Shown piece by piece: positions 34,923-43,383 of a DNA stretch of 64,000 nt. A model generated the notes under the pieces. That model searched no databases. It had not been told where the DNA came from and saw only the letters and a list, made by a program, of their open reading frames with translations. This DNA comes from CAZPXZ01 sp965221505. Its GTDB lineage: Bacteria > Pseudomonadota > Alphaproteobacteria > Rhodobacterales > CAZPXZ01. The DNA lies in NCBI GenBank assembly GCA_965221505.1, contig CBDCSI010000001.1:310001-374000 (forward strand), in the 5' to 3' direction. A program made the translations under genes and the position numbers. Within the stretch, counting starts at the first letter, position 1. Every line of letters begins with the position of its first letter.

Positions 34923-35507
34923 TCAGTTGGGCTCGTCGCCGCCGACCGTCTTCCCGTGGATCGCGTCCGTCTCTTCCTCGACCTCTCCCGAGAATCCGGG
35001 CATCGGCTTGCCCCATGCCTCGAACAGGTCCTGAAACATGAGCGGCGAGCCCGTCGGCTGGCGCTGCGTGGGGCCGAGCGCGGGGCCGGACTCCTTCCGG
35101 CTGATGTCCGCGTAGAGGAACAGCGACTCGGTGCCCTTCGAGACCATCGTCAAGGTCAGGACCTCGGTCCGGTTCGGCATCTGGGACGCGCGCTGCCCGG
35201 TGTAGGCGCCGGCGACGATCGCCATCCAGGATTCCGCGATCCAGGCCACGCAGTCCGACTCGAGCTGGACGGCGTGCCTGGCGAGCAGGAGCTGCGCCGC
35301 CCGCTTCCGCTCGGGCGTCTCGGTCGACATGCCCTGCACGCCGACCAGGGCCCGCTTCCGGCACAGGAAGGCGATCGACCCGTGGTGTCCTTCGTCCTCG
35401 AATATGGTCCGGGCAAGGCCGAACAGGTGCTCGGCGACGTCGCCATACGTGTCCGCGATCGGCTCGAGATTGTTCTCGAAGGCGACAAAAAAGTGGGGTT
35501 TGGTCAT
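34923..35507 (-). CDS. Conserved-looking protein of unknown function, 194 residues
   Basis: This frame starts at ATG 35507 (MTKPHFFVAFENN) with a GGAACGAG-type ribosome site and is not a shadow of the flanking genes. It is acidic, has no signal peptide or membrane helix, and no cofactor motif. Notable blocks are AEHLFGLARTIF, ERKRAAQLLLARHAVQLE, CVAWIAESWMAIV and LTMVSKGTESLFLYADISR, suggesting a compact alpha/beta fold in which the middle half is helical. The family is not recognised. It lies convergent with the zinc dehydrogenase at 26 bases distance, so it may be part of that unit only by position. Confidence 0.6.
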   Translation of the reverse strand: MTKPHFFVAFENNLEPIADTYGDVAEHLFGLARTIFEDEGHHGSIAFLCRKRALVGVQGMSTETPERKRAAQLLLARHAVQLESDCVAWIAESWMAIVAGAYTGQRASQMPNRTEVLTLTMVSKGTESLFLYADISRKESGPALGPTQRQPTGSPLMFQDLFEAWGKPMPGFSGEVEEETDAIHGKTVGGDEPN

Positions 35508-36313
35508 TGCTTCTCGTTCCTTCTCCTGGGAACGCGATCTTCGCCGCGACGCGGCGGGCGGTCTGCCCGGCCCGCCCGGGCCGGGTTTTCCTGGAGCGGG
35601 GCCGCGACCGGCTCGCACCGGGGCATGGTTGCGCGACGGCGGGCGGAAGGAGGGACGCGAACGCGATCGGTCGGTTCGTCCGGCTCTCCGCTCCGGCGGA
35701 CGCCTTCGAACCTCGGTCACGAACGAAACGCCACGGTCTGGGTCAGTACGGCGTGCAGACGCTTCTGGCACGAGTCCGGACGGTCCCGATCCGCCCTGCG
35801 GCTTCAGAACGGACGCGGAAGGGAGGTATGGAAGAAAACCGATCCTGCCCGACGCCTGTCGCCGCGATGCCGTCAAGCGCGAGGCCGCTCGGGCCCCGCT
35901 CCGGCCCTAGACGCGTGGTGGTCGAGCGATCGGGTTCGTCATGCGTCCTCTCGGGGGATGCATTTCCTCGTGCGACGCCCGCAATTGCGCGAGCGCCAAG
36001 CCATCCCGGCGCCGAGCCGCATCCGGCAGCCCCCGTTCGCGTTTTCGCCGAGGAGCCGCCCCACGCAAGCGTCACGCCGGACATGGCGCACCGTAGACCG
36101 CTCCCGCGAAGCGGTCAAGCGCGTCCGCGGCCGGCCGAATCACACGGTCCGTAACTCGTTGCAAAACAAGGGAAAATTCGCGGACGAATCGATTCCGTTC
36201 GCGGGGCCGTAGCCGATTCGCCGCGCCGCGTTCGCGCGGAGGCCGCGCCTTCGTTCGAACCGGCTTCGGGGCTTCGCCGCCGGTCGGCGGATCCCGTTTC
36301 CGGCGCCGAGACG
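35508..36313. other. Gene-free spacer of about 0.8 kb
   Basis: No frame has a credible start, ribosome site or motif. The sequence is GC-rich and irregular up to about 36150, then has a short A/T-richer part (TTGCAAAACAAGGGAAAATT) near 36159. It could include the promoter of the unknown gene (reading left) but no consensus was found. Similar spacers occur at 14695-15723 and 18323-19394. Confidence 0.45.
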
Positions 36314-37072
36314 TCAGGTGGATCCGGCGTCGATGAAGTAGTTGCTCGCGGTGCACATGGCGGAGTCGTCCGAGGCCAGGAACAGCACCAGCCGGGCGAC
36401 GTAGACGGGATCGATGAGGTCAGGCAGGCACTGGCGCGACCGGTGCTCCTCGAGCGCCTCCGGCGTGGCCCAGAGCTCCTTCTGCCGTTCGGTCATGATC
36501 CAGCCGGGCACCACGGTGTTGACCCGGATCCGGTGCGGGCCCAACTCCCGCGCCATGGTTCGGGTGAGGCCGTGCACGGCGGACTTGGCCGAGCCGTAGA
36601 CCGGCATGCCGCCCATCGCCTGCCACCAGGAACAGGATCCCATGTTGACGATCGAGCCGCCTCCCATGGCGATCATGTCCGGCGCGACCGCCTGGACGGC
36701 GAAGAACTGGTGGCGGAAGTTGGTCGCCATGCGCTCGTCGAAATATTCCGGCGAAACCTCCCGCCAGTCGTGGCGGTCGTCCCGCGCGGCGTTGTTCGCC
36801 AGAACGGAGGCCGGCCCCGAGCGCTCCCGGAGCCGCGCCACGCCCGCCCGGAGCGCGTCGACGTCCCGGAGGTCGCACTCTTCGAACGCGATCTCGCCGG
36901 CGCCGGAAGCGGCGAGCGCCTCGCCGGCCTCCCGGTCGTAATCCAGGAACCCGACCCGCGCGCCCTGTTCGGCGAACGCGGCGACGATCTCGGCGCCGAT
37001 CCCGGACGCGCCGCCGGTCACCAGAACGGTCTTGCCCTCGAGGTCGGGATAGCGGGCGAACGGTCTCTGCAT
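36314..37072 (-). CDS. SDR-family NAD(P)-dependent oxidoreductase
   Basis: A short-chain dehydrogenase of 252 residues. TGGASGIG near residue 20 binds the cofactor, NNAA follows in strand four, and the active site is Ser in MGSCSWWQ, then Tyr and Lys in YGSAKSAVHG. The C-terminal IRVNTVVPGWIMTE is standard. The ATG at 37072 follows GGAGAGAGGC. It is divergent from the ABC importer whose promoter carries a LacI-type operator 190 bases away, so it may belong to the same regulon. It is a plausible sugar or polyol dehydrogenase. Confidence 0.85.
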   Translation of the reverse strand: MQRPFARYPDLEGKTVLVTGGASGIGAEIVAAFAEQGARVGFLDYDREAGEALAASGAGEIAFEECDLRDVDALRAGVARLRERSGPASVLANNAARDDRHDWREVSPEYFDERMATNFRHQFFAVQAVAPDMIAMGGGSIVNMGSCSWWQAMGGMPVYGSAKSAVHGLTRTMARELGPHRIRVNTVVPGWIMTERQKELWATPEALEEHRSRQCLPDLIDPVYVARLVLFLASDDSAMCTASNYFIDAGST

Positions 37073-37231
37073 GCCTCTCTCCTGCCGGTGCGACGGATGT
37101 CTCGCCCGTCACTGTACGCGGCCGGCGCCGCCCTGTCCGCCGGCGCGATTCGACGTGTCGCGGAGAATCGCGCCGGGGATCCTTCCACGAACGGGCACGC
37201 CGGCGGTCGCCGCCCGTCCGGAAACGCCGGG

Positions 37232-37260
37232 TTGACAAGTCGGATTGCCGGACGTATCCT
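37232..37260 (+). promoter_or_regulatory. Sigma70-type promoter of the carbohydrate importer operon
   Basis: TTGACA (37232-37237) and TATCCT (37255-37260) are spaced by exactly 17 bases, and the -10 is four of six to consensus with the strong TA. The start point would be near 37267, inside the palindrome that follows, so repressor binding should block initiation. Confidence 0.65.
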
Positions 37261-37276
37261 TGCAATCGTATGCAAG
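37259..37276. promoter_or_regulatory. LacI-family-type operator over the transcription start
   Basis: CTTGCAATCGTATGCAAG has symmetric half-sites, CTTGCA and TGCAAG, around a central CG, the shape of LacI/GalR-family operators. It overlaps the last two bases of the -10 and the expected start point. The LacI-family regulator encoded at 44157-45179 in the same cluster is the obvious candidate to bind it. The link is inference. Confidence 0.6.
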
Positions 37277-37325
37277 CGACTCGGGCGCAGTCTGGCGGCC
37301 GGTCCGTCCACACGGGAGTACGCCC

Positions 37326-38381
37326 ATGGCCGAAGTGGAGTTGCGCGGAGTGTCGAAGCGCTGGGGCAGCTTCGTCGGAGTGGACAGCTTCGACCTGACC
37401 ATCGCGGATCGGGAGTTTCTGGTCCTTCTCGGCCCCTCCGGCTGCGGCAAGACCACCACCATGCGCATGGTGGCGGGCCTCGAGGATCCCACCGACGGCG
37501 AGATCTTCATCGGCGGGCGGAAGGTGAACGATCTCGATCCGAAGGACCGCGACGTCGCGATGGTCTTCCAGTCCTACGGCCTCTATCCCAACATGACGGT
37601 GTTCGAGAACATCCGGTTTCCGCTCAAGGTTCGCAAGGTGGATTCCTCGACCCACGAGGAGCGGGTGCACCGTGCGGCCGACATGGTGGAGCTCGGCGAC
37701 TTCCTGCACCGGCGCCCGGCGGAACTGTCCGGCGGCCAGCGGCAGCGGGTCGCGCTGGCGCGGGCCATCGTGCGGGAGCCCAACGTCTTCCTGATGGACG
37801 AGCCGCTCTCGAATCTGGACGCCAAGTTGCGCGTCTCGACCCGGGCCGAGATCAAGAACCTGCAGCACGAGCTGGCGGTCACCACGATCTACGTGACCCA
37901 CGACCAGATCGAGGCGATGACGCTCGCCGACCGCGTGGTGGTCATGAACGGGGGCGTCATCCAGCAGACCGGAACGCCGAAGGAAATCTACGACCGGCCG
38001 GCGAACGCCTTCGTCGCCGGGTTCATCGGCTCCCCGGGCATGAACCTGATCGAGGGAGAGACGAAGGCGGGCACCTTCCGGGGACCCGGCATCGAGGTTC
38101 CCGGAGTCGGGACCGCGGACGGCGCCGCCACGCTGGGATTTCGGGCCGAGGACGCCGCCGTCGGCGAGGCCGGCGAGTCGCATATCTCGGCGCCGGTCTA
38201 CACCATGGAGTTGCTCGGCGACGCGACCATGCTGACCGTCCGCATCGGCGACGCGCTGGTTGCGGTGAAGGCGCACAAGGAGTTTCGGATCGGGATCGGC
38301 GAAACCGCCGCGATCCGGGTGCCGGCGGCGAACTGCCACCTGTTCGACCGCCAGACCGGAGAGCGGATGGCCGGCGCCTGA
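37326..38381 (+). CDS. Carbohydrate ABC importer ATPase (UgpC/MalK type)
   Basis: A 351-residue ATPase. GPSGCGKTT is Walker A, VFQSYGLYPNMTV holds the Q-loop, LSGGQRQRVALARAIVREP the signature, VFLMDEPLSNLD Walker B and VTHDQIEAMT the H-loop. The C-terminal regulatory barrel (about residues 240-351) is present, as in MalK/UgpC. The ATG at 37326 is chosen because it begins MAEVELRGVSKRW like the family; the longer frame runs through the operator. It is the first gene of an operon with a binding protein and two permeases. Confidence 0.92.
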   Translation: MAEVELRGVSKRWGSFVGVDSFDLTIADREFLVLLGPSGCGKTTTMRMVAGLEDPTDGEIFIGGRKVNDLDPKDRDVAMVFQSYGLYPNMTVFENIRFPLKVRKVDSSTHEERVHRAADMVELGDFLHRRPAELSGGQRQRVALARAIVREPNVFLMDEPLSNLDAKLRVSTRAEIKNLQHELAVTTIYVTHDQIEAMTLADRVVVMNGGVIQQTGTPKEIYDRPANAFVAGFIGSPGMNLIEGETKAGTFRGPGIEVPGVGTADGAATLGFRAEDAAVGEAGESHISAPVYTMELLGDATMLTVRIGDALVAVKAHKEFRIGIGETAAIRVPAANCHLFDRQTGERMAGA

Positions 38382-38497
38382 TTCGGGGGTCGGCCCCGGC
38401 TCAAGGGGTGAAGGGAGACCACCAAACCGGATCGGCGAATGCGGGGCGCGGCCGGTTCGCGCCCCGATCGCACGACAGCAGGAAAGGGAGACAGCAG

Positions 38498-39709
38498 ATG
38501 ATCTTCAGGACTGCCGCACTGGCTGCGGCGCTGGCATTGGCGGCGAGCGGCGCGAGCGCCGCCTGCGCGTTCAAGAACGAGGTGCCGCTCAAGTCGCTGA
38601 CGGCCGGCTTCGAGGCCTGGAAGGCGGTCACGGGCGCGATGGCCGAGTGCGGAAACGTGGAAGCCGAGCTCGATCAGGAGTTCCGCACCAAGCAGCCCGC
38701 AGCCTTCGCGGCCAAGCCTTCGCTCTATCATATCGGCGGCGTATCGAACGGAACCCTGGTTCCGCTCCTGAGCGAGGGCACCATCCGGCCGCTCGACGAC
38801 CTGGTCGCGGAACACGGCAGCCATCTCAAGCCCAACCAGCTCATTCGAATCGACGGGCAGACGATGGCCGTCGCCATGATGGTCAACACGCAGCACCTGA
38901 TGTACCGGGAGGACATCCTGAACGATCTGGGCATCGCCGCGCCGACCACCTACGACGAGATGCTGGCGGCGGCGGAAGCGATCCAGGCGGCCGGCGCGGT
39001 CGAGTTCCCGATCGGAGGAACCTTCAAGACCGGCTGGAACCTCGCGCAGGAATTCGTGAACATGTTCCTCGGCTTCGGCGGCACTTTCGTCGACGCAGAC
39101 AACCGTCCCGCGATCGCCAACGAGGCGGGCGTCAAGGCGCTCGAGACGATGAAGGCGCTCACGGCCTACATGGATCCCGAGTATCTGGTCGCCGATTCCA
39201 CCTACGTTCAGCAGCAGTTCCAGCAGGGCAAGATCGCCATGGCCAATCTCTGGGCCTCCCGCGCCGGCGCCATGGACGACGCGGCGGAGAGCCAGGTCGT
39301 GGGACTGGTGACGATGGCGGCCGCGCCTGCGGCCGAGGCCGGCAGCCGGCCCGCGTCCACGCTCTGGTGGGACGGCGTCGTCATCGCGAGCAACATTTCC
39401 GACGAGGAGGCCGAGGCTGCGTTCCGGGTGGCGATGGAGGGCCTCGACACCGAAATGGTCACGGGCGCCAACGACGTCGCGGTCTGGCTGGTCGAAGGCT
39501 TCGTGCCGGGCCGGCTTGCGGAGGGCGCCATCGCCACCGCCAACGCCGGCGCGGTTCCTTATCCGGCCAGTCGGGCGATGGGCCTGATGCACACCGCGCT
39601 CGGCAACGGCGTCGCGGACTTCCTGACCGGAGTCAAGGACGCCGAGACGACGCTGGCGGACATCGAAGCCGCCTACGTGACGGCCGCCGAGGAGGCAGGC
39701 CTGCTGTAG
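38498..39709 (+). CDS. Carbohydrate ABC importer substrate-binding protein
   Basis: A 403-residue periplasmic protein of the sugar-binding (UgpB/MalE-like) family. The first 22 residues form a signal peptide ending SGASA. The mature part contains the family features PLLSEGTIRPLDDLVAEHG, MVNTQHLMYREDILNDLGI and PTTYDEMLAAAEAI, and later DFLTGVKDAETTLADIE. The ATG follows AGGAAAGGGAG. The ligand could be a sugar, sugar alcohol or glycerol phosphate-like compound. A perfect stem-loop follows the stop and the permease genes come next. Confidence 0.88.
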   Translation: MIFRTAALAAALALAASGASAACAFKNEVPLKSLTAGFEAWKAVTGAMAECGNVEAELDQEFRTKQPAAFAAKPSLYHIGGVSNGTLVPLLSEGTIRPLDDLVAEHGSHLKPNQLIRIDGQTMAVAMMVNTQHLMYREDILNDLGIAAPTTYDEMLAAAEAIQAAGAVEFPIGGTFKTGWNLAQEFVNMFLGFGGTFVDADNRPAIANEAGVKALETMKALTAYMDPEYLVADSTYVQQQFQQGKIAMANLWASRAGAMDDAAESQVVGLVTMAAAPAAEAGSRPASTLWWDGVVIASNISDEEAEAAFRVAMEGLDTEMVTGANDVAVWLVEGFVPGRLAEGAIATANAGAVPYPASRAMGLMHTALGNGVADFLTGVKDAETTLADIEAAYVTAAEEAGLL

Positions 39710-39729
39710 CCGTTTCGAACGGTCGATAC

Positions 39730-39757
39730 CGCCCGGAGCGACCCGTCGCTCCGGGCG
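39730..39757 (+). promoter_or_regulatory. Perfect 12-bp intercistronic stem-loop after the sugar-binding-protein gene
   Basis: CGCCCGGAGCGA (39730-39741), loop CCCG, TCGCTCCGGGCG (39746-39757): a perfect stem 22 bases ahead of the permease start. It lacks a T-run, and the same arrangement follows the binding-protein genes at 20915, 29964 and (minus strand) 63526. Likely role: stabilising the 3' end of binding-protein mRNA. Confidence 0.72.
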
Positions 39758-39779
39758 AGCCCTTGCAGGAGCGGATGCC

Positions 39780-40802
39780 ATGCGGTTCAAGACCTTTGCG
39801 GCGTTTGTCGGGCCGTCCCTGCTGATGATGCTGATCTTCATCGCCGGCCCGCTGCTCAGCGTCCTCTGGCAGAGCTTTTACGTGACCCGCCCGGTATTCG
39901 AGAAGATCGAGGTCGAATCCTGTACGCCGGGATTCACCGGACAGGTCTGCGTCACCGAGGTGCAGACGCGGCCGGTGCTGGACGACGAGGGCGACGTCGT
40001 GACCCAGACCGAATTCGTCGGTCTGCAGAGCTACCGCAGCCTGCTCGAGCCGGAGCGCGCGTGGTCGGCGCTCGCCTCGCTGGATTTCGGGACCCTGCTC
40101 GCCATCGATTTCTGGACCGCGCTTCGCTTCACCCTGACCATCACCCTGGTCACGCTTCCGTTCATTCTCGTACTGGGACTCGCCGTCGCGCTGGCGGTCA
40201 ACAACATTACGCGCTCCATTCGCGGCCCCGCGATCTTCGTGTCCCTGCTTCCCCTGATCATCACGCCCGTGATCGGGGCGCTTTCCATCCGCTGGCTGTT
40301 CATCGGCGACGGCATCATGACCGCCTTCCTGGAGTGGTGGCTCGACCGGGACATCGCCATGTTCGCCCAAGGCTGGACGATCGAGATCCTCATGCTGTTC
40401 TACCGCGTGTGGCACGTCGCGCCCTTCGCGTTCGTGGTGTTCTACGCCGGGCTGCAGACGGTCAACCAGGACACGCTGGAGAGCGCCGTGGTCGACGGCG
40501 CCAGCCGCTGGGAACGGCTTCGCTACGTCGTCGTTCCGCATCTGATGCCGCTGATCGTGTTCGTGGCGCTGATTCACCTGATGGACGCCTACCGGGCGTT
40601 CGAGGAAGTCGTGGGCTTCTCGAGCCAGGCGCACCGGATCTCGCTGCAGTGGCTGACCTACGACCTGCTCACGCCCGACGACAGCGGAAACCGGGCGATC
40701 TCGCGGGCTTCCGCCAGCTCCATGCTGACCATGATCGGCATCGTGATTCTCCTGGTGCTGCCGCTTCGCCGCGCCTGGCGAGACCACAGGAGGCCGACAT
40801 GA
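39780..40802 (+). CDS. Carbohydrate ABC importer permease (MalF/UgpA-like)
   Basis: A 340-residue permease. Six helices of the MetI type are preceded by a long external loop (residues 34-100) after the first helix that carries two cysteines (C48 and C57) in VESC..GQVCVTE and could be disulfide-linked. The cytoplasmic EAA-like motif SAVVDGASRWERLRYVVVPHL contacts the ATPase. The AGGAGCGGATGCC ribosome site precedes the ATG. It overlaps the second permease gene by four bases. Confidence 0.87.
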   Translation: MRFKTFAAFVGPSLLMMLIFIAGPLLSVLWQSFYVTRPVFEKIEVESCTPGFTGQVCVTEVQTRPVLDDEGDVVTQTEFVGLQSYRSLLEPERAWSALASLDFGTLLAIDFWTALRFTLTITLVTLPFILVLGLAVALAVNNITRSIRGPAIFVSLLPLIITPVIGALSIRWLFIGDGIMTAFLEWWLDRDIAMFAQGWTIEILMLFYRVWHVAPFAFVVFYAGLQTVNQDTLESAVVDGASRWERLRYVVVPHLMPLIVFVALIHLMDAYRAFEEVVGFSSQAHRISLQWLTYDLLTPDDSGNRAISRASASSMLTMIGIVILLVLPLRRAWRDHRRPT

Positions 40803-41956
40803 ACTCGCCCCGCGCATTCCGGCAATCCGCGGCGCTGCGCATCGGCTCCGCGTCGTTCCTCGCCGTCTGGTGCCTGATCGCGTCCTTCCCGCTGTTCTGG
40901 ATCATGGTCATGAGCTTCAAGGCGCCGGTGGACGCCTTCGCGCCGAATCCGTTCGCCGTGGTGTTCGGCCCCGAGACGCGCGCGGCCGGGCGCGGGCTCT
41001 CGGTCCTCGACATCGCCGTCGGATTGTTCCTGCTCTGGCACGCCGTGCGCCTCGCCACCGGGGCGCTGCCCCGCGCCGTGGCCCGGCATTCGCCGCCGGG
41101 GTTTCTCGCGATCGGCTGGATCGTGGGAGGGGCCGCATACGGCGTCGCCTTCGTCGTCGCGTTCTTCGGCGTCCTTCCGCTCGTGCTGGGCTGGATCAAC
41201 CCACTGCTCGGTCCGCTCGGTGCGCCCCTTCTCGGCCTCACGCCGGAACACTACCAGGCGATCTGGGTCGAGCAGGGCTTCTACCGGAACTTCGTCAACT
41301 CGCTGATCGTGACCGCCGGCACCGTCGCGGTGTCTCTAACCGTTGGCACCCTGGCCGGCTACGGCCTCGCCCGGTCAGGCTCTAACCTCGCTTTCTGGCT
41401 CCTGATCGCGGCGCTCATTTTCCGGGCGCTGCCGCATTCCGTCCTGCTCGCCGGCTACCTGCCGGTCTTCATCAACTCGGCCGAGATCCTGCGCCCGCTG
41501 CTCGGCGACGTCGCGCCGACGCTCTACGGCCAGCCCTGGGCGGTGATCGCGGTGCTGGTCGCCATCAATCAGCCCTTCACCATCTGGATGCTCCGGTCCT
41601 TCTTCCAGAACATTCCGGCCGATCTGGACGAGGCGGCGCGGGTGGACGGATGCACCCATTTCCAGGCTTTCCGCTGGGTCATCATGCCGGTGATGTGGCC
41701 CGGCGTGATCACCACCGGCCTGTTCAGCTTCCTCCTCGCCTACAACGACTTTCTGGTGACGTCGCTGCTCCTGGACGCGCAGAACCAGACGATGGTTCCG
41801 GCGATCGTCGGCTTCTTCAACCGCGAGACCACGACGACCGACCAGGTGGAGGCCGTCGCGGCGGCGGTATCGATCACCGCGCCGCTGTTCCTGCTGGTCA
41901 TCGTGTTCCAGCGCCAGATCGTGAGCGGACTGACGGCAGGCGCGGTCAAGGGATAG
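40799..41956 (+). CDS. Carbohydrate ABC importer permease (MalG/UgpE-like) with extra helices
   Basis: A 385-residue permease, about 100 residues longer than usual for the family. The core follows the MalG plan, with FYRNFVNSLIVTAGTVAV, LDEAARVDGCTHFQAFRWVI (EAA loop) and VPAIVGFF. Between the first helix (residues 18-40) and this core is an insert (about 66-135) with hydrophobic segments at 68-86 and 102-131, which are not part of the normal six-helix core. The ATG overlaps the previous stop (ATGA) and the ribosome site is AGGAGG. The frame is intact and shows coding periodicity, so the insert is real and not an assembly frameshift. Confidence 0.85.
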   Translation: MNSPRAFRQSAALRIGSASFLAVWCLIASFPLFWIMVMSFKAPVDAFAPNPFAVVFGPETRAAGRGLSVLDIAVGLFLLWHAVRLATGALPRAVARHSPPGFLAIGWIVGGAAYGVAFVVAFFGVLPLVLGWINPLLGPLGAPLLGLTPEHYQAIWVEQGFYRNFVNSLIVTAGTVAVSLTVGTLAGYGLARSGSNLAFWLLIAALIFRALPHSVLLAGYLPVFINSAEILRPLLGDVAPTLYGQPWAVIAVLVAINQPFTIWMLRSFFQNIPADLDEAARVDGCTHFQAFRWVIMPVMWPGVITTGLFSFLLAYNDFLVTSLLLDAQNQTMVPAIVGFFNRETTTTDQVEAVAAAVSITAPLFLLVIVFQRQIVSGLTAGAVKG

Positions 41957-41999
41957 CCCGGCACTATCGCGCACGAACCCCGGCGCCCGGGTCCTGCGA

Positions 42000-42017
42000 C
42001 GCGGCGTCGGCGCCGCG
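42000..42017. promoter_or_regulatory. GC-rich stem-loop between permease and HpsN-like gene
   Basis: CGCGGCG (42000-42006), loop TCGG, CGCCGCG (42011-42017). It lies 43 bases after the permease stop, in a 116-base gap. No T-run. It may partly end or process the importer transcript. Weaker than the stem-loops after binding-protein genes. Confidence 0.35.
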
Positions 42018-42072
42018 CGGCCGAACCCCGTCGTTCGGAAAGAGCCTCCCGAGGGAGGCGGGAAAGGAGACT

Positions 42073-43383
42073 ATGGCAGTCGAGTATCTGAAGCGCGGCG
42101 CGGCGTCGGAAGGACGCAAGGCGGCGGACTCCGCCGTTCGGAAGACGGTGTCCGAAGCGCTCGCCGACATCGAGGCGCGGGGCGACGCGGCGGTGCGGGA
42201 GATGTCCAGGCGATTCGACAATTTCGACCCGCCGAGCTTCCGCCTCTCCGAGCCGGAGATCGAGGCCCTGATCGCCCAGGTGTCCGCGCGCGATCTCGAC
42301 GACATCCGCTTCGCCCAGGCGCAGGTGCGGCGCTTCGCCGAGGCCCAGCGCGCGGCGCTCCGCGACGTCGAGGTCGAGACGCTGCCCGGCGTGACCCTCG
42401 GACACCGGAACGTTCCCGTGCAGTCGGCCGGCTGCTACGTGCCGGGCGGGCGGTTTCCGATGGTCGCCTCGGCGCACATGTCGGTGGTGACGGCCGCGGT
42501 GGCGGGGGTGCGCCGGATCGTCGCCATGACGCCGCCCTATCGGGGTTCGCCGAACCCGGCCGTGATCGCGGCCATGCGTTTCGGGGGCGCCCACGAGATC
42601 TGGACGCTCGGCGGCATCCAGGCGGTGGGCGCGATGGCGATCGGGACCGAGAGCGTCGCGCCGGTCGACATGCTGGTCGGCCCCGGCAACGCCTACGTCG
42701 CGGAGGCCAAGCGGCAACTCTTCGGCCGGGTCGGCATCGACCTGCTCGCCGGGCCGACCGAGACCCTGCTGATCGCCGACGACACCGTGGACGCGGAGCT
42801 CTGCGCCACCGACCTTCTCGGCCAGGCGGAGCACGGGCCCGATTCGCCGGCGACGCTGGTGACCGTCTCCCGTCGGCTGGCGGAGGAGACGATGGCCGAG
42901 GTCGAGCGGTTGCTGGCGATCCTTCCGACCGCGGACACCGCCGGGGCGAGCTGGCGGGATTTCGGTTCCGTGATCCACTGCGGGTCGCACGAGGAAATGC
43001 TCGACGCGGCCGAGGAAATCGCGGCCGAACACGTCCAGGTGATGACCGACCGCGACGCGTGGTTCCTCGAGCGGATGACCGCCTACGGCGCCCTGTTCCT
43101 CGGCCCCCGAACCAACGTCGCCTTCGGCGACAAGGTGATCGGCACCAACCATACGCTGCCGACGCGGCGTGCGGCCCGCTACACCGGCGGACTCTGGGTC
43201 GGCAAGTTCCTGAAGACCCACACCTGGCAGCGAATCGACTCGGACGCGGCGGCGGCGGAGCTCGGCGAGCGCTGCTCGCGGCTCTGCATGCTCGAAGGGT
43301 TCGTCGGCCACGCCGAGCAGGCCAACCTCCGCGCTCGCCGCCACGGCGGCCGCAACATTCCGTACGGGAGCGCCGCGCCGTGA
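42073..43383 (+). CDS. Histidinol-dehydrogenase-family enzyme, HpsN-like, second copy
   Basis: A 436-residue paralogue of the enzyme at 27301-28608, starting MAVEYLKRG with GGAAAGGAG upstream. The zinc and catalytic residues are retained: GQAEHGPDS (Gln, His), AEHVQVM (Glu, His), FGDKVIGTNH (Asp) and EGFVGHAE (His). The N-terminal MAVEYLKRG is characteristic of HpsN-type diol dehydrogenases, not of histidine biosynthesis. Here it follows a carbohydrate-type ABC importer and overlaps an SDR gene, whereas the first copy lies by a TRAP importer, so the two probably act on different diols. HpsN proper converts dihydroxypropanesulfonate to sulfolactate. Confidence 0.85.
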   Translation: MAVEYLKRGAASEGRKAADSAVRKTVSEALADIEARGDAAVREMSRRFDNFDPPSFRLSEPEIEALIAQVSARDLDDIRFAQAQVRRFAEAQRAALRDVEVETLPGVTLGHRNVPVQSAGCYVPGGRFPMVASAHMSVVTAAVAGVRRIVAMTPPYRGSPNPAVIAAMRFGGAHEIWTLGGIQAVGAMAIGTESVAPVDMLVGPGNAYVAEAKRQLFGRVGIDLLAGPTETLLIADDTVDAELCATDLLGQAEHGPDSPATLVTVSRRLAEETMAEVERLLAILPTADTAGASWRDFGSVIHCGSHEEMLDAAEEIAAEHVQVMTDRDAWFLERMTAYGALFLGPRTNVAFGDKVIGTNHTLPTRRAARYTGGLWVGKFLKTHTWQRIDSDAAAAELGERCSRLCMLEGFVGHAEQANLRARRHGGRNIPYGSAAP

